Assembly (NCBI GenBank): GCA_964023205.1
Contig: OZ026843.1
Coordinates: 7,549,029 to 7,613,028, forward strand
Reading direction: 5' to 3'
From: Lutraria lutraria
Taxonomy: Eukaryota; Mollusca; Bivalvia; Venerida; Mactridae
Length of the DNA: 64,000 nucleotides
Positions 35,290-47,396 of this stretch are shown here, piece by piece. The notes under the pieces are model-generated. The model was not told the DNA's origin. It did no database searches and worked only from the letters and a program-made list of their open reading frames with translations. A program made the position numbers and the translations under genes. Every line of letters begins with the position of its first letter. Within the stretch, counting starts at the first letter, position 1.

Positions 35290-38200
35290 TATCTTATATA
35301 TAACGGTTACCGGGTTTACCTGTTTCACCCATATATCGAAATGAGACTAATCCCTCATTAGCATGCAAATTTAAATCGACTATAAGTCAGCGATCTACAT
35401 AACCAATCGAATAAACACTTCCTTATTGCAATCGTGACTGGGTATTTAAATGTTATCGTAAATATATCCAAGATTTAATTTGATGTGGTATGTACTCAAA
35501 AAGAATAACATATTCTTCATGATGTTACAAAGAACAACTTAGGACCTGACTGTCTTGAAGGAAGTAAATTAATTTATTTGAATTAGGGATGTAAACGGTT
35601 AATCGAATAACTGATAAACATTCGTTCATCCGATAAACTGGGTATAAAATGATTAATCGATTAATCGTAAAAAAGGAAGATGAAATGTGAAAATATAAAT
35701 AGTTATGTGAAAAAATAAACAAATATTTTAGCAAAGTAAATAACTGAAAAGAAGACGAAAACAAAAAATCCGCGCCATTATGTTTGTTTGGTGTTACGTG
35801 AATATTACGAAAACGTGATAACGACTTTAATGAGAGTATTTTATGGCTAGCATACAGGTTTGTCGGACAGAGTAGGTGTTGGAATGACTACAATATTAAT
35901 CTAGAGAAAAATCAATTATCACCAACAGCTGTGCCATTTCAACAACTGAATTATCATAATTTTGTTATTTGTGATTATGAGAATTGGTTAAATGTTTTGT
36001 GTCAAATTTGCAATTTTCAAATGGTGTCCATGGCCTTTACGGAAATATAATATGACTTCAACCGTACCGACGGTATATAATTGAATACAAGTAAATTAAA
36101 TGACAATGGATCAGTCAAAGAACGACTTTAATGGCCATGTAGCGCGCAACATGTATGAGACGTGTAAAATAGTATATTAATGAAGAATGAAGTGTAACTG
36201 ATATGTATTGGCTTACATTGTTTTGTAATAACAAAACGTAAAAGTGTATGATACTAATCTAATGTTTTCTGATGAGCCATTATGTTACTGAAAAATCTTT
36301 TGATCGATGCACCGATGTTGTATAATTCAGACTTCAATACGCCAATTTCAAATCTGACAGGAAATATAGTGTAACAAAACAATGTTAACTTAAAGACGTA
36401 TATCACAATTGTTTGTGCGCATCGCTACTGCGCAGGTGTACACTATACCGATTAGTTAATCTCACGAATGTGTATTCGACAGCCCTAGATTACGCAAGTT
36501 TGTATTCGGTGCTAGTTTAAATAAATTTATGAAAAATATGCCTTTTATGTATTAATTCACATCTTTTAACAATGTATTAGATAGTATGATGTGAAGTAAC
36601 AATGAAATATTCAAGAAAACTGTGTTTGATTTATATTTTATAAGGGTTGTTTGTTGAAATGCCTGATTTTTTGTGTACTTTTTACTCATTCGGTCAACTT
36701 TAATCATGTGTATTAGAAAAAGTAGCATGGATACCCCCCTTTTTTTCCTTCGTATGTTGTTTAGTATTATATAACGTGTTATTCTGTGAAGTTTTTAAAA
36801 AATCTGTCCGTTGAAAAAAAATTATGGATGTTTTTTTCTTGCATCATATGTTAAATCATCTTCCTTTTTAGAGGGATTATGATAAATGAATACATTTTTT
36901 CCCAAATTAGGTTAAAATTAGACAGATTTGGTCCTTTAAACAATATTTGCACACTATTCCAATCAAAACGGTGTATATAAATTAGTTGTTGATGAAGAAA
37001 TACAGTTGTACAAGCCATTTTTCAAAAGTATATGTTTTTTATCATCCGCTCAAAATGGTCTTATAGGGGGGTCATACAATCGGGCATAACTCACAAACGA
37101 GCAAGGAGACCTATATTTTTCTTTTTGTTTTTGTGGTAGGAAAGGACTAATCTTTATATATGCGAAGTTTAAAAAAAATATGTCCGTTAGATTTTATTAT
37201 GATAAATGTCCTTAAGCACTTTTTATGAAATACTTGTAGAATTATTTTTACGTTAGAGAGAATAGCCAGAGCCGATAAGGTGTCAATGAAAAGGTTTCGG
37301 ACTATTAAACATTACTTATTAAACAGGGGCGGGCTTGTAGATAGAGAAAATGGAGAATACTACTGATCTTATATGGAGTGTTTAACGAATGGAGATATTC
37401 AGTGTACTTCTGATGGATGGAAACTCATTTATCCAGTGTACTCGTAATGATGAAGGATGGGGAATCGTGTATTCAGTGTCATCAGACGAAGTTTCTACTA
37501 AACGCCATGCGATCATGTATATCTCCGCTTGTATACTGAACCGATTTTCTAAACGAATACATTCTATATTGCAGCACTAGATGCACAAATGGTTGACTAC
37601 CTGTATGACTTTCAATACAACATTAATTTTATTTTGACTATATTTTTGTATTCTTTGTGTAGATCGTGAGTATTGTAAGACGTTGTTTTATGGCCCTTTT
37701 GACGGTAATGGTCATTTCAGAGCCGATCTAGAGGAAGGGCAGAGAAAATACAGTAGAATTTATATCCTTTCTCTTTTTTCGAATATATTGCCCTGGTTCT
37801 TTATCTTCTTTATCGTGCACGGTGTGAAGCATCGCTACACGCATTACCTACTTCCTTAGATTTTCTAAACACAATACTTGGTTCGGTAGTTGAGCTTGGG
37901 ACTCTGTAAAAGTGACCCTGAAATATCGGAAATCAAAGCCGAGGTCCGAATCCACGACGTTCAGTTTATTCTGAACTGTATGAAACATCATGTTATCAAT
38001 GATCCCTCTGAAGAATAATCTCTTACTCCCTTTACTGAGTACAAGAACGTGAAATATAATGAGTGGCATATTTTCTAGGTTGAAAATTGCAGTAAGAAGC
38101 CATATTTTTTGCTGGACAGTTACTTGGTATTTTTATCTATACCCTTTTATATTAACAGTTAAAACACTACTGACCTCGATATAAATCGTAACACAATTTT

Positions 38201-38400
38201 TCAGTTCCATTGTTCACAGTATTCTAATACATTTTTGGCACAAGGAAGTCAAATCGCATATGCCATTCCATTATTAACATACCATCTCTATTCAATTACA
38301 AATAAATCGCTGTTGTTTGAACGAAATTTCTGTCGCGATTGTGATCATGAAATAATAAGCATTGTCCAAGGCAGTGTTTTCTATGACTATAAATTGGTGG
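35290..38400. other. spacer between copies B and D, no gene seen
   Basis: The first 250 bp still match the upstream regions of the other first exons. The remainder is AT-rich with only short chance open frames (for example 37389-37580, 37848-38069). Words such as GATTAATCGATTAATCG near 35650 and CGACAGCCCTAG near 36480 hint at an old hAT-like element but are not convincing. Confidence 0.45.
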
Positions 38401-40925
38401 TTTGTAATCTATTTGTGTAATTTTTCCTATGACTTTGGTTTTAGTTGTTCATTTTATTCAAAGAAGTATTGTAATTGACAAATAAGATTTTTGCAGATGC
38501 ATTTCGTCCCAAACTGCAATTTAGTTTACGAAAATGATCGTGACACCAAACGTAAATCCTTTTTACATGGCCATAGCTTAAACTTCCATACACCATTAGA
38601 AGTATTGGCCGACGAAACAAATAACTTAAATAAGCTCTACGTTTGGTTCTTTGTTGTCACTTCTTCTTCTTCGAAATGATTCTGAAATACTATATGTATT
38701 GACTGCAACGAAGAACAGTTTAAATAAGCAATGATGTTAGTACAAAAGCATCAAATAATTAAAAATGTTTTTACTTACGTAGGAACGCTTGAATTAGTAC
38801 GGCCATTCCATCAGTAGTTTTAATACAGTACAGATTATACACAATAGCGGTTCAATATTGATGTGTTTGGCCGATGTAAGATTTAATTCAATACATATAA
38901 ATCATGTACGCTTAAAAGCATATTTGATAGAGACAAAATAATACATGTTTACAGAAATAAAAACAAACAAAAGCAAAGAAATATAAGTGAATACTAGGGA
39001 AAGGTACGAAGTCATTTTTTATTAAAGAAATTTAATATGCTTAGATCAGAACATGACTTTAGAACATTGTAATAATACTATAATACTTACAGCGAATAAA
39101 GGATGAATACAGGTACATTTCCATTAAATGAGTATTGATTTCTGCATACTAGTATAAGCTAGAACATACCATAACATAAAGTCACTTGAAAGATGTATAC
39201 TATGAATAAATATCAATTTTGTAAATACCGTTGCCTATCAGGATTTTCAATTCTCATAACATTGAGTTTTAAATGATGTACATACTAATATTTAATTTTA
39301 TACATTGCGTACTTCAGTCTTTAAAAATAAATACACTAATAGTTCTCAAATGATAATAATTTAAATTATAGCATGCTTGGTATATTCAAATTATATTTCG
39401 TTGTGTATTTCTTACGTTAATCATTGTAAAGGTTTTATTCTAAATAAAGTGATTTTCGTCTTCTAATTAATTACACCACTGACATTTTCTATTTGTACTG
39501 TCTAATTCTGGTTTCTGTCATCTGTTTGATTCAATGTTCAAATTTTAAGATGAAATAGTTCATTTTGTCAATGATATTCGAAATGTTAGTTTGTTCAAGG
39601 TATTTAATTATTGAAAGCTAAAATACATTATTTCTTTATATTTTATATAATAACGATTTATCTCAACTACCTAAACGTTCGTCCTGTTTGCTGGCTATGA
39701 TCACGTAAATGTTGCTTAAAATTTAATAAAAACTTCATCATTTCTTATTGCTTTTATTGTGACAAACATCGTAAAAACTAACATCAATAATACATCACAT
39801 ATTGATATAACCCATGACGTTTTGACAACAAATAGTTCAGTATCTTTTAAATGTGTTTCACATTTGTTTTCTGAATTTTGGTTTATTATTTAGACTGAAA
39901 GTATTCACTATTCAGACAATAGTTTATCAATCGTATATATATATGGTATTACTTAAGCTAAACCTTCCATGGAGTCTGAAAAGTTCGAACACTTCCCTTG
40001 TAATACAGGTGTACATTTTTGAAAAATAGTATATGTATACGTTGTATTGTATGGCACACACTTCACATCCATACCATAAAATAAGAAAAATGAGTTTATT
40101 AAAAAGTCTACGATTTACCGAACAACATATAGAAATTTATTCAGCATGCTTTCATTTTGAAAAAAAAAAGATTTTATAGAATATTTAATTAAAAGTTTGT
40201 TACAGAATACTCCTTGGCTAAATATGATACAAGGGAGTGAAAACGATATCTATTACACAAGACCCAATGTTGTATATATATTGTATTGCCAATCAATCCG
40301 TTGTTTATATGAATTTTGATCACACAGTAATGTGGTTACATGATTGGTTCCTTCCTATCGCACATCTTTGTTACTGATGACGACAAAGACAATGAAGCCC
40401 CATGTTTGAAAGTCTTATTCACGATAAATACATCATTGTATTCAAGTACAGGTGATGCCAAATTTCGGCGTAAAGCTAGTTTCATGAATCGTTTGTATTC
40501 CTGATATTCGAATTTGTTCCTCATACTGAACAAAAAGTTTCCCATGTAACTTTATTGGATTATTATTTTAAACATATATTGCTCTTCAGTCATTGATGAG
40601 ATACTGCAGTAAGAAATGCAAAGTACAAGCAGTAGTTTTACCGTGACGACAAATCTGAAATATCAAAAATAAAACATCTTACAAAATGTGATATTCTTGT
40701 TGTAAGTTTAGACGGTTTTAAATATGAATATGTCGAAACGTTTTATTGACTTAAAAAATATATAATACAAGTAAATAAAATGACACATAATAAAAGTACA
40801 CAAAGTTCGGGTCGATAATACGTTTAGACATTACATAAAATGCAAATATTTGCTGTTGAGGTCATCAAATCATTCCAGAACTAAACAGGTCAGAATTTAT
40901 ATGATTTTAGAATTATAACATTAGT
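38401..40925. repeat. 3' flank of copy D, duplicate of about 18.15-20.5 kb
   Basis: Collinear with the region downstream of copy B (see that entry). No independent coding signal. It ends at the LINE fragment next to the copy D stop codon. Confidence 0.7.
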
Positions 40926-40933
40926 ATGATATT

Positions 40934-41159
40934 TACCTTGAACACACCCTCTGCAATGACCCAAAAAGTTTTGACTGGAACCCACAGGGCAAAAGAAGAC
41001 GAGGAAGACCTGTACTGACATGGAGAAGAATGCTGGACAAGGAACTCAAGACCATCTCCATATCCTGGAATAAGGCAACAGAAAGGGCTCAGGACCGGCC
41101 AAGATGGTGTAGAGCGGAGGAAGACCCCCTCATGGAGCGAAAAAGACTATAAGTATGTA
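40934..41159 (+). mobile_element. LINE 3' end fragment inserted next to copy D stop codon
   Basis: The plus strand is open for about 70 codons to a TAA at 41150-41152 and has the typical non-LTR ORF2 C-terminal tail: WNPQGKRRRGRPVLTWRR, then SWNKATERAQDRPRW. The insert is flanked by ATGATATT on both sides (40926-40933, 41160-41167), an 8-bp target duplication. There is no poly-A tail. The element is 5'-truncated and inserted just after the copy D coding region, in what should be its 3' UTR. Confidence 0.85.
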
Positions 41160-41165
41160 ATGATA

Positions 41166-41466
41166 TTAACCTTTGTACACGTGTTCACCAGGTTCTATGC
41201 TAAGACTGGTGTAGTACTGTTGATCACTATTTGAAGAAGTTGGAATCTCATACTCTGCAGCGCTTTCACTTTCATCATGAGGTTGACGCATTTCTTCATT
41301 TGTATTGTTGTGTGCCTGGGCAGTCACTTGTAATGTGTTTTCTTGTCCTTGGTCTTCAGAATGAACTGTCGTAATTCTTAGTACATCCGCTGAGATACTA
41401 TTTTCATAAAAATGCTCATCTTTACCACGCAGTGCTGTAGCCTTGCTTGCATTGTTCTGTCGTTTT
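41166..41466 (-). CDS. copy D cytoplasmic tail exon
   Basis: Acceptor CATTTCAG, stop TAA at 41168-41166. Tyrosine motifs are HFYENSI, AEYEIPTS (this Tyr is Asn in copy B), QYYTSLSI and HVYKG followed by the stop. It ends 16 residues earlier than the copy B tail. The frame is open throughout. Confidence 0.75.
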
Positions 41467-41855
41467 CTGAAATGGTTATTTTGTGTTTACATGAAATATA
41501 TTCGTACGTTGTTGAACGCTATGGTTGGATGAGAGTCCACCTAGAACACTTTCTTACGTCAACAACATTGTATAGACGAGTATGTTTGTCTACTTTGTAT
41601 CAATAACATAAACATCTGTTGTTTTTACAGCCGTTGACTATAGAATTTCAGACCTTGTTTTGTACGCAGTTCTTTGAAAATTTTATATAACTAAATATTA
41701 TATGTAATTCCAATCGTTGAAAAAATATAGAGTTATTTATCGCATAACATAAATACTTGTATATTTTGTATGAACTCGTTTGCAAAGGAAAATGAGTTAA
41801 CAAATGCAAGAAAACGACATTATACCAAATGGAATCATGAGAATCAATACTATAC

Positions 41856-41976
41856 TTGTATAAGAAGAATATTAGCCCAACCAACAGCGCCGAACACAGA
41901 CAAATTCCAAAACCAGATACAAATCCTACCACGAATTTATTTGATCGAACACATTCGTCATTTTCTGACACATCGG
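41856..41976 (-). CDS. copy D transmembrane exon
   Basis: A 121-base exon, acceptor TTCTTACAG, donor GTATAG, phase 1 in and phase 2 out. The linker DVSENDECVRSNK precedes the helix FVVGFVSGFGICLCSALLVG with LIFFLY, then Lys-Lys-Arg from the junction. Confidence 0.8.
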
Positions 41977-42511
41977 CTGTAAGAAGGGATATATATTATA
42001 CAACTAATTTCAATAAATTTTCTTGGACGAGAAAATGACTACGATGTAAAGTTATAACAAGTGATGAAGTCAAATCACATGTTCACATGTCACTTTAATA
42101 CACAATTACACGCCGAAATATAGATGTTTATAATGAACCTTTATGTCGCCAATATATTACATGCGTACCTAAATGAACACACATGGCTATATTGCAACGC
42201 ATCACAGACGTCTTTTAATGTACAGTACAGAACGTAAAATTCTCATCCTTGATTTTGAATGATACGAAAATGTACAATATTCAAAGTTTCACGATACATT
42301 ATTCAGCTATACACCGAGTAATTTGCCACCTACTTACACTGGTAGAAGAAGAATGCATTGAACTTATTTAACATTGCATAAATTTCATTCATTTTAAAAA
42401 CGACCCCCAAGTATATTAAACTCGAATTGATTGTTAGGCTACGAAACCATCACATCATCGTTTAGGTGTTTAAGTATTACAGAACTATATTAAGTGAACA
42501 GTGAGCTTCAT

Positions 42512-42785
42512 TTACAGATCAGAAAATACTTGCATATTGTACGCAAAGCAGTAAAAAATATAAACATGACAGAAAAATATGTATAACTCGTGAAGAATGT
42601 TTTTATTGTTTGCAGTTAAAATGTTATTGAATTCAGTTATAGATGGCCAAGGAATGTGACCAAGATATTTTCTCCAAATGAATATTAAATATTTAGGACA
42701 ACAAAGAAGAAACTGAAACTCTGATTCTACTTGTTTTAGATAACACAATTTACACAGCCTGTTTTCACGGGCAGTGTCGTTAGAT
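42512..42785 (-). mobile_element. LINE C-terminal fragment in copy D intron
   Basis: The minus strand reads ENRLCKLCYLKQVESEFQFL, then LCCPKYL. This matches the cysteine-containing C-terminal region (C-x2-C ... E-x3-H/Q-x-L-x-x-C-P) of many non-LTR retrotransposon proteins. It continues with IPWPSITEFNNILTANNK. The fragment lies between stalk and TM exons. Confidence 0.6.
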
Positions 42786-43079
42786 CTCCCAGACTAAGTT
42801 TCAATAAGTTATTTATAACGTTATATGTTTCAGCAAAATGTTTCACTTGACACATTGTTCAATACGGCGCATTTTATTGCACTTGTGCGAAAAGACCTAC
42901 GGCTAGCTTATAAGCTGTCGGCAATAATGCATGTACATGTAATATAATTTCTGTACAATAATTAGTATTAACAAGTACATAAATAGCGCAATAACAACAA
43001 AAAGATATAATATTCAGCTTTATTTCTCTCAGTTTCATGTATAAAGATTTTAGTGGAATAAATATATCCTTTCACTTAC

Positions 43080-43124
43080 TTGAAGACATAACAGACGTAG
43101 TTGGGTAAATACCGGAACCATCAG
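43080..43124 (-). CDS. copy D stalk exon
   Basis: A 15-codon exon, acceptor ATTGTAG, donor GTAAGT, phase 1 to phase 1, reading DGSGIYPTTSVMSS. It lacks six bases at its 3' end found in B and C, still a multiple of three. Confidence 0.65.
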
Positions 43125-43538
43125 CTACAATATATAAAGTCGTTCGTTCGCAACATTACTGTACTTTATATAGGACTCTCTAGTAAATATAAATTTACGT
43201 GAATCACAGATAGGTCAGTAAGTTAGTACTTTCTTTTTCATTTTTATCGAAATTTCATTTTTTGATGAATGTGTTGTAGACAAACTGACTGAAAGGATTT
43301 ATTCCATTCTGATTAGCACTGGTCATCAGATTATAATGATGATAACAATTTTACATAGGTAAAAATGAATGTGACAAATCTGTAGAATTCGTTCGTATCT
43401 GTTATATATACAAGTATAATGTTTCTCATTATCAGTAAATTGAAGCAAATTTTCAAAAATACAGCATAGTTTTCTAATCAGATAATGGCACGCAACCAAT
43501 GAGTGACAGATCAATTAGAAATATAACAAAATACTTAC

Positions 43539-43897
43539 ACACGTCAACATAAAATATAGGATCATTGATTGATGTTGACACCACAAAACACGAGAAGTGC
43601 AGAGGATACTGGTCTTCACGGTTGGCATCACTAATAATATACGTCTGTATAAACAACTTGTAGCAGATCCTCCAGAATTATCTACCTCAGCGGTCCCATC
43701 ATCCACATATCCATTGTAGCCTTCCAAAGTATTAGTTGTTTCAAAACTTTTCCGCCATGATATAGTTCTTGAACTGTCTGTACCAATGTTAGCCTCACAT
43801 TTCAGTGTGAGAATCTCCCCGACCGCCATGTCTTTAGGGTTAAAGACACTCCCTTCATAATTATCTATGTCTCTAAGTAAAGGGGTTGATGCTGGAG
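43539..43897 (-). pseudogene. copy D exon 3: Ig domain 2 with 22-bp deletion
   Basis: It begins APASTPLLRD and runs in frame through LTLKCEAN, ISWRKS and GGSATSC. After the residues LYRR a 22-base stretch present in copies B and C is missing. The old frame resumes as DANREDQYPLHFSCFVV and ends with a normal GTGT|GTAAGT-type donor. The length is 359 instead of 381 bases. Confidence 0.75.
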
Positions 43898-45229
43898 CTA
43901 AAATAGGACCAAGAAGAAAAGCACTCACATTTGACTTGTGTCAATAAATATCAATAACTGAAGAGAAGCATAAGACATATAATAAGATAAGATCTACAAT
44001 AAGAACACACTGATTCTTCCTTTCTTTCAATAATAAGAACATAAAATACTTATGATCCTACAAACATATTTCATAATGTGAGAAAACAGATAATAATGCA
44101 GCATCAGCGAATGCATTTTGAACTATAATATAATGTTATGTGACCGGTATCACGATTGAAGTACTAAATATTCTTGATATCAAAAGTCTGATCTATACAT
44201 TGTGACAGGATATTATCAGAATTTCGTTTAAAAACAAATGGCCAGGTAAAAATATCATAATTATAGATAGATAGATTTTACATATTACAAAACAATAACA
44301 TTTCCAGTGATATACATGTAGTTAACACGAACGAATGAGTTTTTACAAATAAATGTACATATATGTTGTTATATTATGTCTTTAACATAATTGAACTATA
44401 TGTTTCCTATCGTTATCATATCAAACTGATGTAAGAATAACTTCTACATCGTAATAGCACACAATATCATGTTAAATATGATAAAGAGACTGACAACAAT
44501 AATAATATAATAAACTTTGAAAACAAAACTATGAAAAAAGCGAAGGAAGTATGTTCGAGAGTTGATAGGGAGAAAGAGTTACCTAATGCAGTATTCGTTA
44601 TCTCTACGTTTCAAACTTTTGTAAATATATTTGTATAGATTTGATATGATTCGGCGGTTTTCAGAAGATATAAGTTCAGTGAATTTTAAAATACTAATTA
44701 ATACATGTATATGAAAATTTCAAGTATGAAATAGAAGCATATCAAAGTCAAAGCAAACAGAAACGAATCCCCTTTACGGTTGAAAATGACTTGTGGCAAT
44801 TCAAATTTTTGGAAATGTCCGGGCAATAAATTTCCATGTTTAGGTATCACAAGATTAAGATTTTGCTGACATATTTTGACATTTTATGTTGCGATAGTAA
44901 CCACACTTTTGCCAAGTTTCATTAACCTTGCTTGTTAAGATATCACGACGCGGAATCCAATTAGAGGCGTTACCTTTAGTTCCCTCCGATGTAATCACCG
45001 CTAAGGGACTAAATGGAAAAATTTTGATGAACATTGATCATTTTAATATATGTATGTACAAAAACAAGCAATAATGATTAATAATAATTATTAATTTCAG
45101 TTCAAAATCATAAGAAAAACAATTAAGCGAGAAAGCTAACAAGCAGAATTTAAATCAATCAATGAGACAGAGAATCCTAAGTGGGTTCAGTATAATATGT
45201 AACATCCAAATAAAAGTATGAAAACCAAC

Positions 45230-45643
45230 CTGAGACTGTGAGAGTTGCATTTTGGGCTTGATGGACTGTTTTAAATGGATCAGATTGTAAATATGACAAC
45301 TCGCATCTATACTTTCTTTCATCGTCACAAGATAGTGAAGCAGAATCCATGCTTACTACTAGTTTGGACCTATTTGCTGTTACAGTTTCATATAGTATTC
45401 CTTCTGCACGCACATTGTTATCGTTTAAATCACTTGGTAGATCATCAAGAACTGTCCCGGTGGTATTTACAGTTGCTAACACTTGCCATGGTCTACCAGT
45501 ATTCTTTGGTTCATGAAGGAATTTAATATATAATACAGAAATCACATCTGAATTATTCACTGAACAATTCATTGTCCAGTATGGTTCAATGGCTTTTCCA
45601 AGATTGATCTGACTTCTTGATAAAGTAAAATAAATGCCAGTGA
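45230..45643 (-). CDS. copy D exon 2: Ig domain 1
   Basis: A 138-codon exon, phase 1 to phase 1, acceptor TTTTGCAG, donor CAG|GTTGGT. It begins VTGIYFTLSRSQINLGK and keeps the cysteines in TMNCSV, LSCDDE and YRCELSY. It is the most divergent Ig1 of the three, with many changes between the first cysteine and LNDNNV. Sequons NCS, NNS and NAT are present. Confidence 0.8.
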
Positions 45644-47341
45644 CTGCAAAAGATAAAGCTATACAAATTTCCTTCTGAATTAGAGCTTTTTAGTACACTT
45701 TCAACATAAAAGATAAAATGCAAACAATTCAGATGACATAGCTACACCATTTAATACAAAATGACAATCACATACTTGATATTTCGTGTTTGTGTCTATT
45801 ATCGGTCTTCAATATTAACTAGATGTGATGTATGACATTCATTGCCAAGCACGTATTTACAAACTATTGCAAGATAACTTTACATTAGACTAGTACGGGT
45901 AAGCAAATCAATGAAGTATTTTCTTTTTTTACATTTGATATACGCAAAGTGGATCAAATCAAATATTTAGATATTACATGTACTTGCAAATTGTTGTTAC
46001 ACACATTTTGTAAAATTTCGAACGAACCCGGAAAATACGTTCAGTATATGAAACTAGATCAATATTGGTTATTATCGAAATAGTGCCAGTGTTACATATT
46101 GCAATTAATTAACAAAAAATAAAGTAATCTAGATTTTTACTTTGAAACAACTAAAATTTCCCATGAAAAAAGTTGCTACCTGTTTAAAATAAACTTTTTT
46201 TATTATTTACTTTTATAAATAAACACCATAAACAAATTGAACTAAGGCAGATATTGAATATAACCGAACACACTAATGATAAAATTCATAATAGTTAAAG
46301 GTGTCCGTTTTGAACAATTTAAGGTTTTTTTCTAGTACCGATCTTAAATTCGATATAATCGAGCCGAAGTATTCTTAGCGGTAACTGTCTACAGTTAGTG
46401 CATGATTAAGTTTATTACACCATACAACCAATGTTGATCAACTGCATATCTGTTGTGTTACACACATAACGAGTGTGGCATACACATATTCAGGCTGAAT
46501 TACGCTTGCATTGCAAGTTTCAATGAAAGACGCAATTTAAGATATCTGCCGAAACTGGACTTTTAAACGTATTTTTTTTTAAATTTTCATTTATAAAATA
46601 TAAACAATCACTAAGACATTCAAATATCGTTAACATTGTCACTAATTATCAGGAACCTACCTGAAAAGTATTAAATACCAATTTATCAGAGTTTCGCAAC
46701 CGAGACCCCGCCAGGGCTTTTGCTGGACCAACGGATTTCAGATTATTTAGCAAAAAGCAAATTTTGAAAGGTTACAATTTATTTAAATATTTTCTCACCA
46801 CAAGGCAAGTTTAAAACAAAACGTCTAGCTACGAATTGTACTGTAGTATACTTCTTATTGATCGATAAAATCTAAAAAAAAGTCCGTTTAAGAATTTCTA
46901 AAACAAAATGCATACTAACCAGGTGAAATTAAGAACTTAGCTAACTTGGAACACAAAAATTAAAACAAAGGTACCAAAAATAATGTAATCGACCTAAAAT
47001 TGGCCAATTCCTGAAATTAGATACAATACTGCATCTTTCAAAGACAATACTCTCACAGTTCAAATTACAAACTAACCATTAGCACAATTAGTTTACTAAG
47101 CTTTTATTTTTTTGTATATTTTGTTTACTAACGTTACTGCTTTTTATTTGTAATATTTAGATGCTTATAGAACAATGTATTTTTTAAAGTATTTGCTATA
47201 TTTTACTGTTTTTTGTGTGTGTAACAATTTAATTATTTCTCCTCAATACATACTATGTGCATGCAACTATACCTATTAAATTATCATTAGATGATAACAA
47301 ACGATAGAATGATCTTTAAGTATAATACTGTCAAATTATAC

Positions 47342-47396
47342 CTGAGGACAAACATACTGCCACAACAATCCCGATTAACCGATAAAATCCGGACAT
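47342..47396 (-). CDS. copy D exon 1: start codon and signal peptide
   Basis: ATG at 47396 starts MSGFYRLIGIVVAVCLSS. 55 bases, donor CAG|GTATAA, phase 1. Confidence 0.75.

Larger units (their letters stand above)
41166..47396 (-). pseudogene. IgSF receptor gene copy D (frameshift in Ig2)
   Basis: Exons, 5' to 3', are: signal 47342-47396; Ig1 45230-45643; Ig2 43539-43897; stalk 43080-43124; TM 41856-41976; tail 41166-41466. Every exon has GT-AG borders. The product would be a two-Ig type I membrane protein with a tail of about 100 residues. Ig2 has lost 22 bases relative to B and C, which puts everything after it out of frame. Because Ig2 exons are phase 1 on both sides, a transcript skipping Ig2 would be fully in frame (one Ig domain, stalk, TM, tail). 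So the locus is either a pseudogene or a one-Ig receptor. An assembly error is also possible. It shares an upstream spacer, head-to-head, with the plus-strand sushi gene. Confidence 0.65.

Noticed and set aside
35580..36490. possible hAT-type transposon (AGGGATGTAAACGGTTAATCG at left, CGACAGCCCTAG at right)
   Set aside because: The terminal match is only a few bases and I cannot find an 8-bp target duplication or transposase motifs.
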